From: Lepas anatifera
Lineage: Eukaryota > Arthropoda > Thecostraca > Lepadidae
DNA: 64,000 nt
Direction of reading: 5' to 3'
Assembly (NCBI GenBank): GCA_034440635.1
Contig: JAOTON010001574.1
Coordinates: 186,001 to 250,000, forward strand
Shown: one piece after another, positions 25,012 to 37,301 of the stretch
Position numbering within the stretch: position 1 is the stretch's first letter
Layout: each line of letters starts with the position of its first letter
The notes under the pieces: generated by a model
Told to the model about the DNA's origin: nothing
The model's input: only the letters and a program-made list of their open reading frames with translations
Database searches by the model: none
Position numbers and translations under genes: made by a program

Positions 25012-25994
25012 ACCTTCGCTACGGTGGGGGTGTTTGAACACCCCCTCAGGTTTTTCCGGCGGCACGAAAAAACGGTGGCGCGAAGCGCCGCCGTACTTAA
25101 TACACCTTATACGCTCTCAATTCCGCAACTTTCCCCAAAATTTTAAGGTTGGGTTATCTCAGGTCAGGTCACCAGTGCAGGTCAAATGACCTCACCTCCA
25201 AAAATGTTTAAGGTGTCATAAGTAAGAAATGGGTGAATCTATCGGATTGAAACTTATTCCACATAATGGTCTTATCAAGTGCTACAAAATTTGTTCCGGG
25301 ATTTTTAATATCGATGACCTAAGGTCAAGTACAGACTATGACATCTCCATTGGAAATACATGGGAAAAACAGAAATTGGGCTGTATTTGTGTAGATACAG
25401 CTGAGAATACCTTCATATTCTCCAAATCGTAGTATCCTGGCCCCTTTTTCAGGTTCATTTTGAATTTTTTTGGCCTGTGACCTCTGATAGATCATATGGG
25501 GCTACTTAAGCAGTTTTCAGACTTAGGTCAATAACTTTGCATTGAATAATACAGCTTTTATTTTGATATAATTGCGTTTGAATAGCTATTGCAAGTCGAT
25601 TGATATGCATATTGACTATGCTAGATCAAAAAGTGACCTTAACCTGACCTCAGGTCAGGTCATTTTTGTGTTTTACCTAGTAAGGTCAAATTATATATCA
25701 TTCGATTCGCCGTGACGAGAGGAAGCAAATGGAGCCTAAAAATGATTCTAACTCAACTCTGTCAAATGCTAAAGACTAAAAACTCTACTCAAAATGCCAC
25801 TTTTTTACCTGTCATGACCTCAATATTGACGAACCAAAAAGTCACTGACATAGCTACCTCATGAATTTTTATGAGCTATCCACCAGCATTCGCGTTTTTT
25901 TCGCTATCCCGCATAGGGGCCGTGTTCGAGGGGGTGTCCAAACACCCCCCATCAGGGCGAAGGTGGCTCGGAGGCCCACCGGGGCGCGGGTAAG
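25012..25994 (+). mobile_element. GGTCA-rich inverted-terminus element, family A copy 2
   Basis: Same element as 7115-8114, same orientation. The left arm at 25013-25047 (AACCTTCGCTACGGTGGGGG, then a TGTTTGAACA palindrome) pairs with the right arm at 25925-25964 (GGGGGTGTCC...ATCAGGGCGAAGGT). TGACC/GGTCA motifs recur throughout, e.g. around 25160-25195 and 25635-25690. No open frame of note. Confidence 0.75.
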
Positions 25995-26345
25995 TCATTT
26001 CCCCATGTATTTCCAGTGGAGAGGTCATGACTCGTATCTGACCATAGGCCATCGATATAAAAATACCGGAATAGATTCTGTAGAACTCGGTGGGCCCACT
26101 ATGTGATATGAGCTTCAATCGGATAGGTTCACCCTGTTTCACTTATGCTATCTTAAACTTTTTTGAGGAGAGGTCACTTAACCAGCACTGGTGAACTGAC
26201 CTGAGATGACATAACCTGAAAATTTTGGCAAAAGTTTTAAAAATGATAGAGGCAAGGCACAACAAGTACAGCGGCGCTACCCGCCACAGTTATTAATTAT
26301 AATTAAAAAAGAGGCGGGTATCTCCCCCATCAATGTGCGTGTTAA
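25995..26345 (+). mobile_element. GGTCA element family B, right-half fragment
   Basis: Aligns with 22130-22460 (CCCATGTATTT..., ATCGATAT.AAAATACCGGAA, TTATGCTATCTTAAACTTTT) and ends in ATCAATGTGCGTGTTAA. It directly follows family A copy 2 and is inverted relative to the homologous part of that copy. Confidence 0.6.
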
Positions 26346-27547
26346 AGGAAAACACAAATTCAGGCGCAGTCGGATTTAAACTGAGATGCGCAGAACATCC
26401 TCTGGTACTCCCGTTGCCGCGATAAGATAAAAACCTTGCTTTTAAATATGGATTTCCAAAATTTCACCCTTTGACGAGAAACAAGGGTTTCCTGGGCGAC
26501 AATTAGTAGCCCCCTGGACTCAACCCTCCTTTGTGGGGCGGGCCTCCATGCATCGATGGGTCGGGCAGCGGGGTAGAAGGGCCCATATCTCCGCTCTGGA
26601 AACGATCATTTCGCTGAAAACGATGGGCTTTGGAACGAACGCAACATAAAACCCGGCTTTATCTGACATGTCCTAAAATACTGATCACTCAGTTCAAATA
26701 TCATTATAAAAGTGCCGCATCCCCAGTAATCATGAGCAAAAAACACGCAGAATGCTGTACTCTGCTGTAGCTAACTATCACAATTCAGTTATCTTAGTTT
26801 TTCCTTGTAATTTCACCGGAAGTTCCCAAACAAAAGACGGTTAGCTCTCACGTTCGCAAACATGATAGCGACACGCCTGAGAGCCGTATCACTGTCCGCC
26901 CGTGGAAAGGACAGATTGGACCGACCACTTTTGGCCCGAATTATCGCACTAACTCCCTTTGAACCATCTGTTTCCGTGATTTGTCCTTGAAACCATCTTT
27001 GTACCGTGATAAAGCAACTTTCTATTCGGCGCGTTTGCTATTTTATAACTCTGTAGCATTTAGTAAAGAAAACAATCATCAACACCACTTTCGGGTCGGG
27101 CTGAGTACTTGCTAAGTCCCATCTGATCCGTTTATGTGCAAATTCATGAGAATTACGACTTAGAACAGTTGCGTGTTTGTTATTTCGTAGATCCACTTAA
27201 AGATCTTTAGCTCCCATCAACACTGCTCCCGCAATTCTCAAGCAATGCATTAATTAGCACACTAACGATCACAGCAAATACCCTGCTTAAATTGGCCTTT
27301 TGAAGAGTCCAACTTTGGAAAGCATTTCTATTGACCAGGTTTGAACGTTAGTTCAAAACCGGCTTAGCTGGCAACCAGGTTAACCATCACAGAGAAAAAT
27401 ACTCACATCATATTCTCTTCAATTCAGGAAGAAATCATTTTTCTACACAGGTCTTGAAAACGTCTGAAGTTACCAACGCCGCGGGGCAGCAGAAAACAGC
27501 CACATGCCAACAGAATAGCAAACATTTTGACTGTCAACGACGCACAA
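26346..27547. other. Intergenic downstream of mRpL15, nothing recognised
   Basis: No repeats or frames that can be supported. Confidence 0.5.
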
Positions 27548-27553
27548 TTTATT
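27548..27553 (-). promoter_or_regulatory. mRpL15: Poly(A) signal AATAAA of mRpL15
   Basis: A canonical AATAAA hexamer is read on the minus strand 118 bp past the stop codon of the last mRpL15 exon, a normal distance for a short animal 3' UTR. The cleavage site is not determined. Confidence 0.65.
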
Positions 27554-27670
27554 CAGTTAGCCGTCATTGGCACGCAGCGTCGTTTCCGGCCGCTCGTCAC
27601 GAAAGCTCACGTGCGTGACACCACGTGACAGACCACTACCCGTCCCCGTTCCCCCCACGTCGCTGCCGTA

Positions 27671-27805
27671 CTATGACCGGTAGTACTCGCTCAGGGTCTC
27701 ATCCTTGGTCCGCCACACTTCCTGGTCTTGCAGGTTGACTAGCCAGCCTGGTTCTAGGCCAAAGAAGATCTGCCGCGGGTCCTTCCGCTCCGTCAGAACA
27801 CCCTC
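27671..27805 (-). CDS. mRpL15: mRpL15 terminal coding exon
   Basis: The exon follows the acceptor TTTCATCGACAG and encodes 44 residues plus a TAG stop at 27671-27673. It reads EGVLTERKDPRQIFFGLEPG followed by WLVNLQDQ...EYYRS. The TxRKDPRQ(I/V)FFGL-PGW-(V/I)N core is the diagnostic C-terminal signature of mitochondrial L15. Phase 0 at the start agrees with the exon at 41244-41398, so the three exons give a continuous 149-residue C-terminal half. An 85-bp tandem duplication lies in the intron about 145 bp upstream of this exon. The 3' untranslated region is short and ends near the AATAAA on the minus strand at 27548-27553. Confidence 0.92.
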   Translation of the reverse strand, partial: EGVLTERKDPRQIFFGLEPGWLVNLQDQEVWRTKDETLSEYYRS

Positions 27806-27948
27806 CTGTCGATGAAACGAGAAGATGACAACCAGTAGCGGACCTCCTTCTCGACAGAATCAGCCCCATGAAGGTCCTGTGAGCTTGAATAGATGAGTGT
27901 TTGGCGATATATGTGCAAGATATTAATACGTCTCAATATACGTTCCGT

Positions 27949-28118
27949 AAGGGTGCCGGCATATGGAAACTTCCGCTCTGTACATAGTGTGAGTGCGTTG
28001 TAGAATGATACTAGCTATTAACCAAAAATTAAAAAGGGTGCCGGCATATGGAAACTTCCGCTCTGTACATAGTGTGAGTGCGTTGTATGAATGTTACTAC
28101 CTATTAACACAAAAATTC
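27949..28118. repeat. 85-bp tandem duplication
   Basis: AAGGGTGCCGGCATATGGAA begins at 27949 and 28034; the first 53 bp are identical and the remainder has small differences. It lies in the mRpL15 intron next to the last exon. Confidence 0.85.
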
Positions 28119-28343
28119 TCCCGGGAAAGGGAGCGCAAAAAAACGTCTCAATATGGTCATGTTCGTGATGCAGGGGAGGCAGCAGTAAGTCCCCGTCCAA
28201 AGCGATCACTAGATTCGTTTTATTCACTCGTCGAAAAAATGAGCACAAAACGACACTGACGAAGTATAAATAATTCATTAGAAGAGTGAACCGCAGTTCT
28301 CAGTCACCACAAAAAAATGTTCTGCGAGAACAGCGAACAAGTA

Positions 28344-28892
28344 AGAGGCCGTTCATAAATTACGTCACGCTTTTTCGATGTGCTTTCGACCTCCTCCCCC
28401 ACCCCCTCCCCATGTACCATCACTTTTTGACATCCGAGACGTCCACGTTTGATTTTTTGACGTTATCACTTTTGATTTGAACTTTTTTAGATGCGCCCCC
28501 TCAACGAGTGGCTGAAATATCCATGGGCTTTAAAGAGGGACCAGTGAGCTCTTGTTAGACTGCTTCTGTCAGGAATATAAAAATGAAAAACAAGAAAGAA
28601 CGTGTTTATGTATGTCTTGGATGTTGCGATATAAAAGATAGCGCACGGTGATCAGTTTTATATCAGACAGGGGAAATGGTGCAGTGCGCCGAACTTTTTA
28701 AATGAATGAGGATAATTCACAAAACCACAAGTGCCAGTAAAAACAAAACTACCAAAAAATGCCGGTGGCAAACCCCCCCCCCGTAAAAGCACGTCACCTC
28801 TGGTCACCCTCCCCCTCCGTGACGTCACGCCACGTCACGTTTCGGCCGATCTCCTCCCCTTCAGAGCGTGACGTAATTTATGAACGGCCCCT
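28344..28892. mobile_element. MITE with GGCCGTTCATAAATTACGTC ends
   Basis: 28344-28371 and 28865-28892 are inverted 28-bp arms: AG(A/G)GGCCGTTCATAAATTA continuing CGTCACGCT, with one mismatch. The inside includes GTGACGTCACGCC and (C/T)CCCC-rich subterminal tracts. No coding. Confidence 0.75.
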
Positions 28893-30608
28893 AGAGCTTT
28901 CTCAACTACCCTGCTTTCATTTGATGAAACAACAGCTTCATCTAGCACACTGAAAGTACCAAGAGTGAAATAAAACAATTCATCACTGCGCAAAATTGCA
29001 ACAAAAGGGGAACAGACTACGCGGCGGAATTTCCATCTCCGCCAAGCACTCCGAATCTCTTTTCCAAAAACTAGTTTACGGCACGCACCTAAAGATTTGC
29101 ATTTAATCGTGTCCCAGGCCCCAGCTATGGAATGTCGATTCCGCTGATCAAGCGTTCCAAATTAAGAAAGTTTCGGCAAACTTGCCACCAACTTCGAAAT
29201 CATTTAGACCTCCTGCTCTCCAAGTGCCTAGAAGGCAAACTGTTGTCCGCACACGTCAGGCAAGATAACTTGTTGGATTGGACGCACTCCGTCTTTTAAA
29301 GCCTTTCCATCGACGGAAGTCGAGAAATGAAGGTTCAAATTTGCTTCAATTAAGTGAGGTTTTATTTTTAGTGTGGGTACATCCAAGAATACCCGGAAAA
29401 TACGGGTTTAAAAGACACAGGCGCCACATGTATGGGAATTGTTCTTCTCATTATCTCTTAGTGACAGTAGCGAGAGCATGGTGGGGGGCAGCAGCAACAA
29501 AAACGCACGCGAACACCACGCGAAAGGGCAAACACAAACGACAAAAGCCCAGTAAGAAGGTTTTTTCCTCTCCCTCACCTTATTCTAAATGTCCATCACA
29601 CATCAGCGCAAAAGTATAAGCGACCTACGCCCACTATAGAGCTTAATTACAAGCATGGAGCTTTAAGCCAGAAGCCAGGATGGGCTTAATTCAGTTAGAC
29701 TCAGACTGCGGAGGTAGTGCTCCGTGGGGTTGAATGCATTCCTTAAAACCGCCATTACCAGCTAATTACACCTTTTAAAGTCGGCGCAGCCCCAGAACCG
29801 CACTATGAAAGCCGCAATGCTAAAAGCAGTGGCTGCAAGCTAATCAGCGCGTTTTGAGTCTGGCTGCGACGCACAGCCAGAGATACCCTTTCACAGGCTT
29901 TCCCCGGCAGCTTCATGTGCAGCCACCGTTAGGGAATGGAAAATCCCGCCGCCTCTGTCAGAATAAATGCACTAGCTGATGCATTTAGTCCGAATGTCAG
30001 GCCGCCCCGCCGCAGTAATCGAATCGTGTTCGGAGACAGAGAGGCCAACAGCGGAGTGAACCTGCAGCACTCCAAAGGCCGAGTCCATTATTCCAATATC
30101 CTGCCTGAAAATGGACATTGATACATGGATGCGTAACGCCCGCAGTGATTACGAGCTTTTGGCTGTATTAAAAATCAAGCGGGATCCAGGAATAGCGTCG
30201 TATCGCAGCATATTGAATTGTCTAAAGTTAGAAGTAACTCTTCAATTCACCCGAAACCCTACCGACGAGTTGTGCTTCACGAAACTGGGCTTTTTGCATC
30301 TTGTTCCTTTGTAGCTCGCGTAGTCGGCCCTATTTTAAGCAGACGTGTGTGGAAAAGGTTGAGAATCTTGAACTCGAAGCAGAACCAGCATCTCTACGCA
30401 TACGCCCCGTACTTTTTATTGTCTTTTTTAATCATTATTCTTTTGGAAGGTAGTAGTGGCTTTAAGCCTAGGCAAAACGCACAAAGCGTGGTTCTTACGT
30501 TAAGGCAACCTACTACTTTTTCAAGAAATTCAAGCTGGTCCCGGAGCATGACACCTACATCCAGGCAAGCTTATGTCGGCCCCATACAAAATATTTGCAC
30601 CATGGAAC

Positions 30609-30776
30609 CAGTGGCGACTACATGGGGGCTAGGGGCTCAAACCCCCCCTTCCTCGAAATGACTGAGCGCCTATAGTTCATTAATAGGCGAGGGCTGATCC
30701 GAGGCAATGGTGGGGGAAGCAGGAGCCCCCTTGCCCCCCCACTCCCCACCCTTATAAAGTCCTGGATCCGCCACTG
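30609..30776. mobile_element. hAT-like MITE (CAGTGGCG ends)
   Basis: 168 bp. Starts CAGTGGCGACTACATGGGGG and ends CTGGATCCGCCACTG. Flanking octamers CATGGAAC and TATGGAAG match at 6 of 8. Confidence 0.7.
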
Positions 30777-30937
30777 TATGGAAGTATTTGAACATTTCTG
30801 CACCAATGCGCGCAAACATAAGATCGTGAACACAGAAATCTGATAGCAAAGATGTTGTACGATATATTAGATGAGTGCGGTGTCAAGTGAACTCCGTATA
30901 GGTTGGCGGGGAAGCTGTAATGGAAACCCCACGTCGT

Positions 30938-31103
30938 AGATTACTCGGGTTTCACCACGCACCAACTACTAGGGCCGTGTGCTGTCCCAAACTCCACCCT
31001 GTTGGCAAGGCTTTGTGTCGACAACTTTGTTTGGAGACCCACCGGGACTCGAACCCGGGACCTGTAACTAGCGAGAGACTCCATCCACTGAGCGCCTCCA
31101 CCT
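30938..31103 (-). mobile_element. tRNA-derived SINE, related copy
   Basis: Head with GGCGCTCAGTGGATGGAG (A box) and GGGTTCGAGTCCCGGTGGG (B box). The body shares CAACAGGGTG and AGTTGGTGCGTGGTGAAACC with the copy at 23409. Confidence 0.75.
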
Positions 31104-31307
31104 TGACGTGTACCGTCATTTTGCGCACATGGCTAATGTAAAAAAGGTAAACTGAGGTCTTTGGGAGTTCATCATGTCATCTAGGCGATAAGTTATGCGC
31201 TGCAGTTTATAGCACGCACAAATTCAAGCCATGATAATGAGCAGACCTATTTTATTGACACCGAGACCTAACCGAACAAAATAATGCAAAATCTAATTAG
31301 GGCGATG

Positions 31308-32056
31308 ATACACGCGCCCGCTGGTCCCTTGCATGACGCGCCCCGCTCGGGCCTTTTCCCCCTCCGTGTCTCGTTCCAAGCTAAAGAAAATTACGGGCGG
31401 CGTTAGTCTACTCAGATTTTTACCATAATTTTTATGTATTAGTATTGGGTGATGGTCAGAAGACTCCATGGCTTACAAGAGCGGTACGTTCTTCATCTGC
31501 CTTGAAGCTAGAGAATCTTTATGCATCATTGATTCTCTCATGCGGGAATCGAATGATGTATAATATGGTTGTGGTAATAGTGAAATGACCTGACCTCGAG
31601 CAGGTCGTCAGTGACCTGGTATGTCATTGCAGTATCGACTCCCCGTGACAATATAAGCGTTAGTAAATGGGGCTTTATCTCATTCAGTGAAAAATTATTG
31701 ACAAAACAATCACTCTCTGCTCCGGACCTGAAATACCTTTAGAGGTCATGCTCAAACTCACTGACGCGATTGTGAATGGGTTAGGATTCGTTTTATCGTA
31801 TTTCTAAACGAGCCCATTTATTTTTCGCATGACTTATAATGGGACCAAAAATTGCCCTCCTTGTCAACAATATCAAATCGAGATAGCGATTTAGACCCTA
31901 ATGACCTTTCATATTGTAAGTTTCAACTGATCCTTTGCTGTGTTTCTGCGCCGCTTCAACTCGTGATTTTAGTTTGTCTTCTTAAGTCCTACCTCTGCTT
32001 AACTCAAATTTGGTCAGATGTGAAAATTGATCGGAAGTTCTGTAAGTTTCTTACGA
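31308..32056 (+). mobile_element. GGTCA element family C, copy 2
   Basis: Begins ACACGCGCCCGCTGGTCCC and aligns with 52584-53480 through GACGCGCC.CGCT, AAATTACGGGCGGCGTT, GAATCGAATGATGTATAATA, GACAATATAAGC and CCCTAATGACCT. The right terminus is lost. Confidence 0.65.
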
Positions 32057-34297
32057 ATCAAACCATCAGTAGGAAAGCGCTTATTAGGACGGAGAAGAAT
32101 AGTGCATGAGCATACGGCACTGCAAGCACCTTCAGTAGCACTATGTGATATATGTTCGACTTTTCGGGTGGCAAAATCGCTATATAAACGTCCATAGAAA
32201 AACCAATTTGGTAAGCAGACCGTGGTCCGATTAAGACATCGGTAAAAAAACATTCTTGAGAACACAATATTACAAACATCGTTAGGTCGGCTTCAAAACT
32301 AAAACCCGATTTCGACGACTATCCTTGGACTGTGCCTGAGACATATATCTGACATATAGCACGGGGATGCACTGTTAACTTTCTTAGAGCATGTAAGTAA
32401 TTCCATCTTCCCTTGTGCTTTCTAATGCGCCAGGGTATTCACTCATAGAACGTTCTTAACGCTTCAAATGCGTGTGTTAAAAGCATAGGTACAGCTCATC
32501 TCGGCAAAGGCGAGTGCATCCAAGAAAGATGAAATTTTCCCAGACGGCTTGGAACTGCGGTGAGGAGAAATCGTCTCAACGACCACTAGACTAGGTCTGA
32601 ACGAATAGGGCTCTTAGAGAAATCCTGGACGAGATGGAGTCAGTGGACTGAGAGGCCTCCGCCGAACTCATCGGTCACGAGGGGCTTCCCAGTCGCACGG
32701 CAACACTCGCACAAAAGACACGGGTCTAAAAATAAAATACGGTATCTATACTCATTCCTTGACACGATTTTCCATAAGAATGCGCCGGCCGGTTTCTTGA
32801 CCTCGATTTTTGAATACTTAACGACTGGGAGAGACCATGAAGATTCCCACGCTACTCATGTTGTGTTTGAAGCTCCCTTTGCTTTAATGTCCGTCCAAAT
32901 CTGTTTTTTTCACGTTTCGGAACACGGTTCAGTCGTCCTCGTTTATAACTGGTAAGATCACTGTAATCCCGGTAAGCAATGTAAGCCCAGTGCGGTGCAA
33001 AAATATTTCATTCCAAAGCATACTGCTGCGTGCCATTACAATACATGAGCTTCCATCGTTTATGGGGTACCACAGCTCCATCACTTGCGCCATTTACACA
33101 CCTTACCATTCCACAATATGTTCCGTATGACCATATACGATTTTAGCAATTCGTCCAAATCATATTTCGGACGCCACTTGGTTCTGTTTAAAGAAGTCCT
33201 CCGTTCCCTTCACCGGTTGCTGTCAGGACAGATCCCACTAGCTACAGAGCAGGTTCCGTTCACAGCAAGACGCCCTCCTCTACTCTCTACATCGATGTTG
33301 ATGAGGATTGACTTGACTTCCAACAGTAGCATCCCTCCTCTTGACTACACCTCCTACAAGGAACGCACTGCAGCACCTAATGCTGCGCTAGACCATGTGG
33401 GGACTACAGGTCCACTGGCTGCAATATCTCAGAGTGAAACCCTTCCCCGGGATCGTCAGAGACCACTTTGTGGCCCTCTTCTTCCTGGTAACCTCAGCGC
33501 ATCTTCCAAAAGCCGATCCTCGCAAACAATTACGTCATAATCAGCATCAGCTTCTGAAGACGTGTGACATCTTCACCCAGAAATATTCAGTTCCAGCGAA
33601 ACTAATTCTGAAAGAAATCATTCGGCGTTTGCGGCAGGCCCCAGCGCCAAGACTAACACCTGTTGAACTTTCCAAATTGAGCCAGTGTGCGTTCCGTTAA
33701 CTTTCATTCCTAGTTTCCATCTTCCCATAATAAAACATGATTTTACTAAAAGCAGAAGATAGGAATTCCCAATTCCATCATGTACAGCTCACAGATCTGA
33801 ACCAAACGTCAGGGGTAACAGGGTAAAATAATAGAAACGATCTTTTTTCGAATCTACCGACTCTAAATCGACCAAAAAGGCTACAAGTGGAAACTTATTG
33901 CCCACTTTGGGATGGCGGCATGACCAGCTTAAAGTCACTCCATGTTATCACTGCAAGATAGCCGGCGACTGTGACCAGTAGGGGCGGATCCAGGGGAGGG
34001 GCAATCTGCCTATGCCCCCTAAAACGGTTAAATTTTACCTAGTCTTAGCCAATTTTAGCCGATTTTCTTCAAAGACACTGTTCAGCTTGATTTTGCCCTT
34101 GTTGCAGCCCCTCCAAAACGTTTCACCAAAAGGTCCAAAAGATACCAAAGATCCACCTCTGGTAACCAGTATACTAATACTAGAATTGAAGACCGCTCCG
34201 CAAAACTATTATCACCGGCATTGGCATCCAGTCTATAAATCGAACCCAGCGAAATCACCGCTACACCAGAACAAATCATCGTCCCCACCACAGAGAA

Positions 34298-34450
34298 GGC
34301 CTGTTCCAGCGCCTCCTCTAACCTCCTCCAACCTCTTTCAGAAGCGGTAGAACACTACTTAAATGCACTGTCCAATAGAGAGCTAAAGCAAAGTATTCTA
34401 CTCGTCTGGGAGGAGGTTGGAGCAGGTTGGAGGAGTAGTTGGATCAGGCC
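34298..34450. mobile_element. Short relative of the GGCCTGTTCCAGC MITE
   Basis: Ends GGCCTGTTCCAGCGCCTCCT and, reversed, GGGCCTGATCCAACTACTCC share CTCCAACCTCCTCC subterminal words with the 60152-60660 element. About 153 bp; no clear TTA duplication was found. Confidence 0.5.
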
Positions 34451-34488
34451 CGCATCCACACAGAGGGTGTACGAGCCATGGCCGCTGC

Positions 34489-34716
34489 GGCTGCGGCCGC
34501 GGCTGGGACCGGCGGTCATTCCCTTCTGCGGCTGCGGCCGCGGCTGGGACCGGCGGTCATTCCCTTGCGGCTGCGGCCGCGGCTGGGACCGGCGGTCATT
34601 CCCTTCTGCGGCTGCGGCCTCGGCTGGGACCGGCGGTCATTCCCTTCTGCGGCTACAGTCTCGGCTGGGACCGGCGGTCATTCCCTTCTGCGGCTGCGGC
34701 CGCGGCTGGGACCGGC
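34489..34716. repeat. 41-bp GC-rich minisatellite, six copies
   Basis: Unit GGCTGCGGCCGCGGCTGGGA+CCGGCGGTCATTCCCTTCTGC; copies start at 34489, 34530, 34569, 34610, 34651 and 34692, one being 39 bp. Overlapping open frames are repeat artefacts. Confidence 0.85.
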
Positions 34717-34893
34717 GCGTGTCGGCCGGACGCCCCGGCGGCGTCCGCTCTGTTGTTGAGCCACTAGCGACGGGCTGACAACTTCCGCCGCCGCCGGGGC
34801 TGGCGCTGCGCTCCGGTACCGGATTCAAAGGGCCGGGCGCAGCGCCAGACGGATAATTCACCGGCACACTCGGAAAACGGCGCGGGTAGAGAG

Positions 34894-35052
34894 CAGTGGC
34901 GGGTCCAGAACAACATTTCGGGAGAAGCGCCATGGGGCTCGAACCTCTCCCGCCATTGCCTCGGAACAGTCTTCGGCTATGCATTATCTATAGGCACTGA
35001 CATTTCGGAGGGGGGGCTTGAGCCCCTCTAGCCCCCCCTGCATCCGCCACTG
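34894..35052. mobile_element. hAT-like MITE (CAGTGGCG ends)
   Basis: 159 bp. Starts CAGTGGCGGGTCCAG and ends CTGCATCCGCCACTG. Flanking octamers GTAGAGAG/GTAATGAG match at 6 of 8. Internal TATAGGCACTGACATTTCGG is shared (inverted) with the copy at 14385-14541. Confidence 0.7.
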
Positions 35053-35239
35053 GTAATGAGCGTTGAGTCTGCACTAGCTGTCACGGGAAAATGTCTACAG
35101 AAAAAATGTCTACAGAATACCGCGTCTGCATGAGATTCACTAAGTGACTTGCTAAAACTTTCGAAAAAAAGATGATTTCCATTACTCTCGGCAGCCACAC
35201 GGCGCGCCACGTCAACCCGCGAGCAGTCTAAAACGCTGC

Positions 35240-35450
35240 AGGATTAGTGATCAGCGGCACAGCATACTCCCCAGTTCGAGCACTACGGCACAGTATACTC
35301 CGCAGTTCGAGCCGCGCTGCGGCACAGCATACCCCCAGCCCGAGCCCAGCGGTACAGCATACATCTCAGGTGCAGCACTGCGGTACAGCATTCCTCGGCA
35401 ACCGAGGCTTGCGGTACAACACACTCCTCACTTAGAGCACTGCGGTACAT
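35240..35450. repeat. Degenerate tandem repeat (GCGGTACAGCATAC type)
   Basis: About six diverged units of roughly 30-37 bp carrying GCGG(C/T)ACAGCATAC plus CGAGC-type spacers. Confidence 0.6.
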
Positions 35451-35934
35451 CGCCTTCTTCAGGAAGAACGCTCCTGCACACTTCCCTGATACCGTGCTTC
35501 TCTGGTCGAACGCTGAGCACAGAATACCAAACAAATGTGGGTCCTGAGCACTGGGAGCACTATATTTAATATTTCCACCAAATCCGATTTCTATTATATA
35601 AAATACCATCGGAGGGCAAAAACACGAAAAATTTTAATTGTGGGGAAAAACACATGAATGCCTAACCACCAGATGCATGAAATAGTGAATGGAGCCTTTC
35701 TCCTGTCATAAGCAAACGTTTCGGATTAAAAGAAGAGACCTGTCCTCCTTCCCACATTTCATCCAGAAATTTCCCGATTCCAGCCAAACTAGGAATAAAT
35801 CGGAAAATGTATACCCAGTCAGCGTGTGAGGTGGCAATGAGCGCAGACCCGGTACGCTTTGAGGGTACATTTTTAGGGGTGATTTTCAGGTCAGCAGCAG
35901 CTTAAAGATCGAATGAATCCCTTAATCGTTTGCC

Positions 35935-36080
35935 CGTGGCGAGGCCTATAGCCAATATCACAGGTTCGAGTCTCGGCGGTTTCCCTAAGCATAATATGAT
36001 TAAAAAAACCCTCCGAACGGAGGAAAGCTGGCAACGCCGCATGACCTTAGCCGCTGGCGTTGTAAAAAAGGTCAAGTTAC
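35935..36080 (+). mobile_element. SINE-like sequence with Pol III B box
   Basis: GTGGCGAGGCCTATAGCC followed 20 bp later by CAGGTTCGAGTCTCGGCGG resembles tRNA A and B boxes. The downstream body is AT-rich. No second copy was recognised. Confidence 0.35.
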
Positions 36081-36122
36081 CGTTGTCGTTAGTGTGCAAT
36101 CGTGATTGCATCATTCCCATGC

Positions 36123-36327
36123 CATTGGCGGATCCAGGAACAATTTTTGGAGGGGCCAAACCAACGTTTTGGAAGGGGCTAAACTAAGAGAAAAAAATCA
36201 CTAAAAACAGCATTTTTAAGAAGAACAAAACTGCTAAAATATGGTACTTTTGGGAGGAAGCCAGATACTATTTGAGTCTTTTGAGGGGACCACGACCCCT
36301 TTGCCTCCCCCCGAGGATCCGTCAGTG
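36123..36327. mobile_element. hAT-like MITE with perfect 8-bp duplication
   Basis: The ends CATTGGCGGATCCAGG and, reversed, CACTGACGGATCCTCGG are flanked by identical octamers TCCCATGC at 36115-36122 and 36328-36335. The 8-bp duplication and CA..GG-type termini fit hAT. Confidence 0.8.
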
Positions 36328-37011
36328 TCCCATGCCGTGATCATACCACAACGTGGTGTACCTACAGACGTCTGCAATTCAATCCTTCCTGCCACTGTTC
36401 ACGAGACCAAAGTTTTAAAGTCTTCACACTCACACAGCGTCTGTGCCGTGCCAGTAATAGCCTCCGGCGGTGCTCATCTCGAACCGACCGAATATTGTGT
36501 GCTCCACAATACAGCGGTGCGAATCGAGTTTTACAACTCAGTGAACTAGTTATCCAATCGAGCATATGCGGTTTGTGGTGCCTGATTTGACCGGAACATA
36601 CAAATGGATTGAATTAATTCTGTTCATGGAGGCACTCTGGGACGCTATCGAGCACATGGGTGAAATATGCGGCAGTTACCCAAGCGTTTAATCGGGCATA
36701 TTTGGTTCTACGAAATAAATGAAAATATATGTTTTTGGGAGCCTTCTGAAATGATCCCGGACGGGTTAAAGGAAATCGTGACGATAAAAGCTATGTTCAG
36801 AAAACTGAAACATTCCAACAATTGGGTTCTCTCACGGGTTATCATAAACAAGATTCCCGGATAGCTTAGATTCACGCAGTTAGCTGTGCAAATTATTCGA
36901 CACGTTTACGTAAAGAAATGGAACGAATGCATCCGACGGATCATTTGCATCGCTGACTGTCGCTTCACCATTGGACGCGCGCACGCCACTGGATCAGGAA
37001 AGCATATCAAG

Positions 37012-37015
<4 letters not shown>

Positions 37016-37083
<68 letters not shown>

Positions 37084-37301
37084 AGGCAGGTATCGTTGAA
37101 CAGGACTGAGTGCTGGGATTTTGAAAGTTTTCGGTTAAGTTTTTGGATATGATTAAATGTCTTTTTAGTTGAAATTAAATTAATAGAATTTAATTATAAA
37201 TGAATTAAATAATAAATGAATTAAATTAATTTTAAATACATCAAGTGTATTTTTAGTCAGCCCAGCACTCAGCCCTGTTCACGAATATCTGCCTACGATA
37301 C

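Noticed and set aside
33085..33700. Overlapping 151- and 101-residue plus-strand frames
   Set aside because: No recognisable domain or splice context; Ser/Pro/Leu-rich and possibly a decayed transposon, but unsupported.
33985..34015. GGGGCGGATCCAGG as another hAT MITE end
   Set aside because: No matching inverted end or duplication located nearby.
34417..34778. Three overlapping 100-116-residue Gly/Ala/Arg-rich frames
   Set aside because: All three frames run through the 41-bp minisatellite; no coding evidence.
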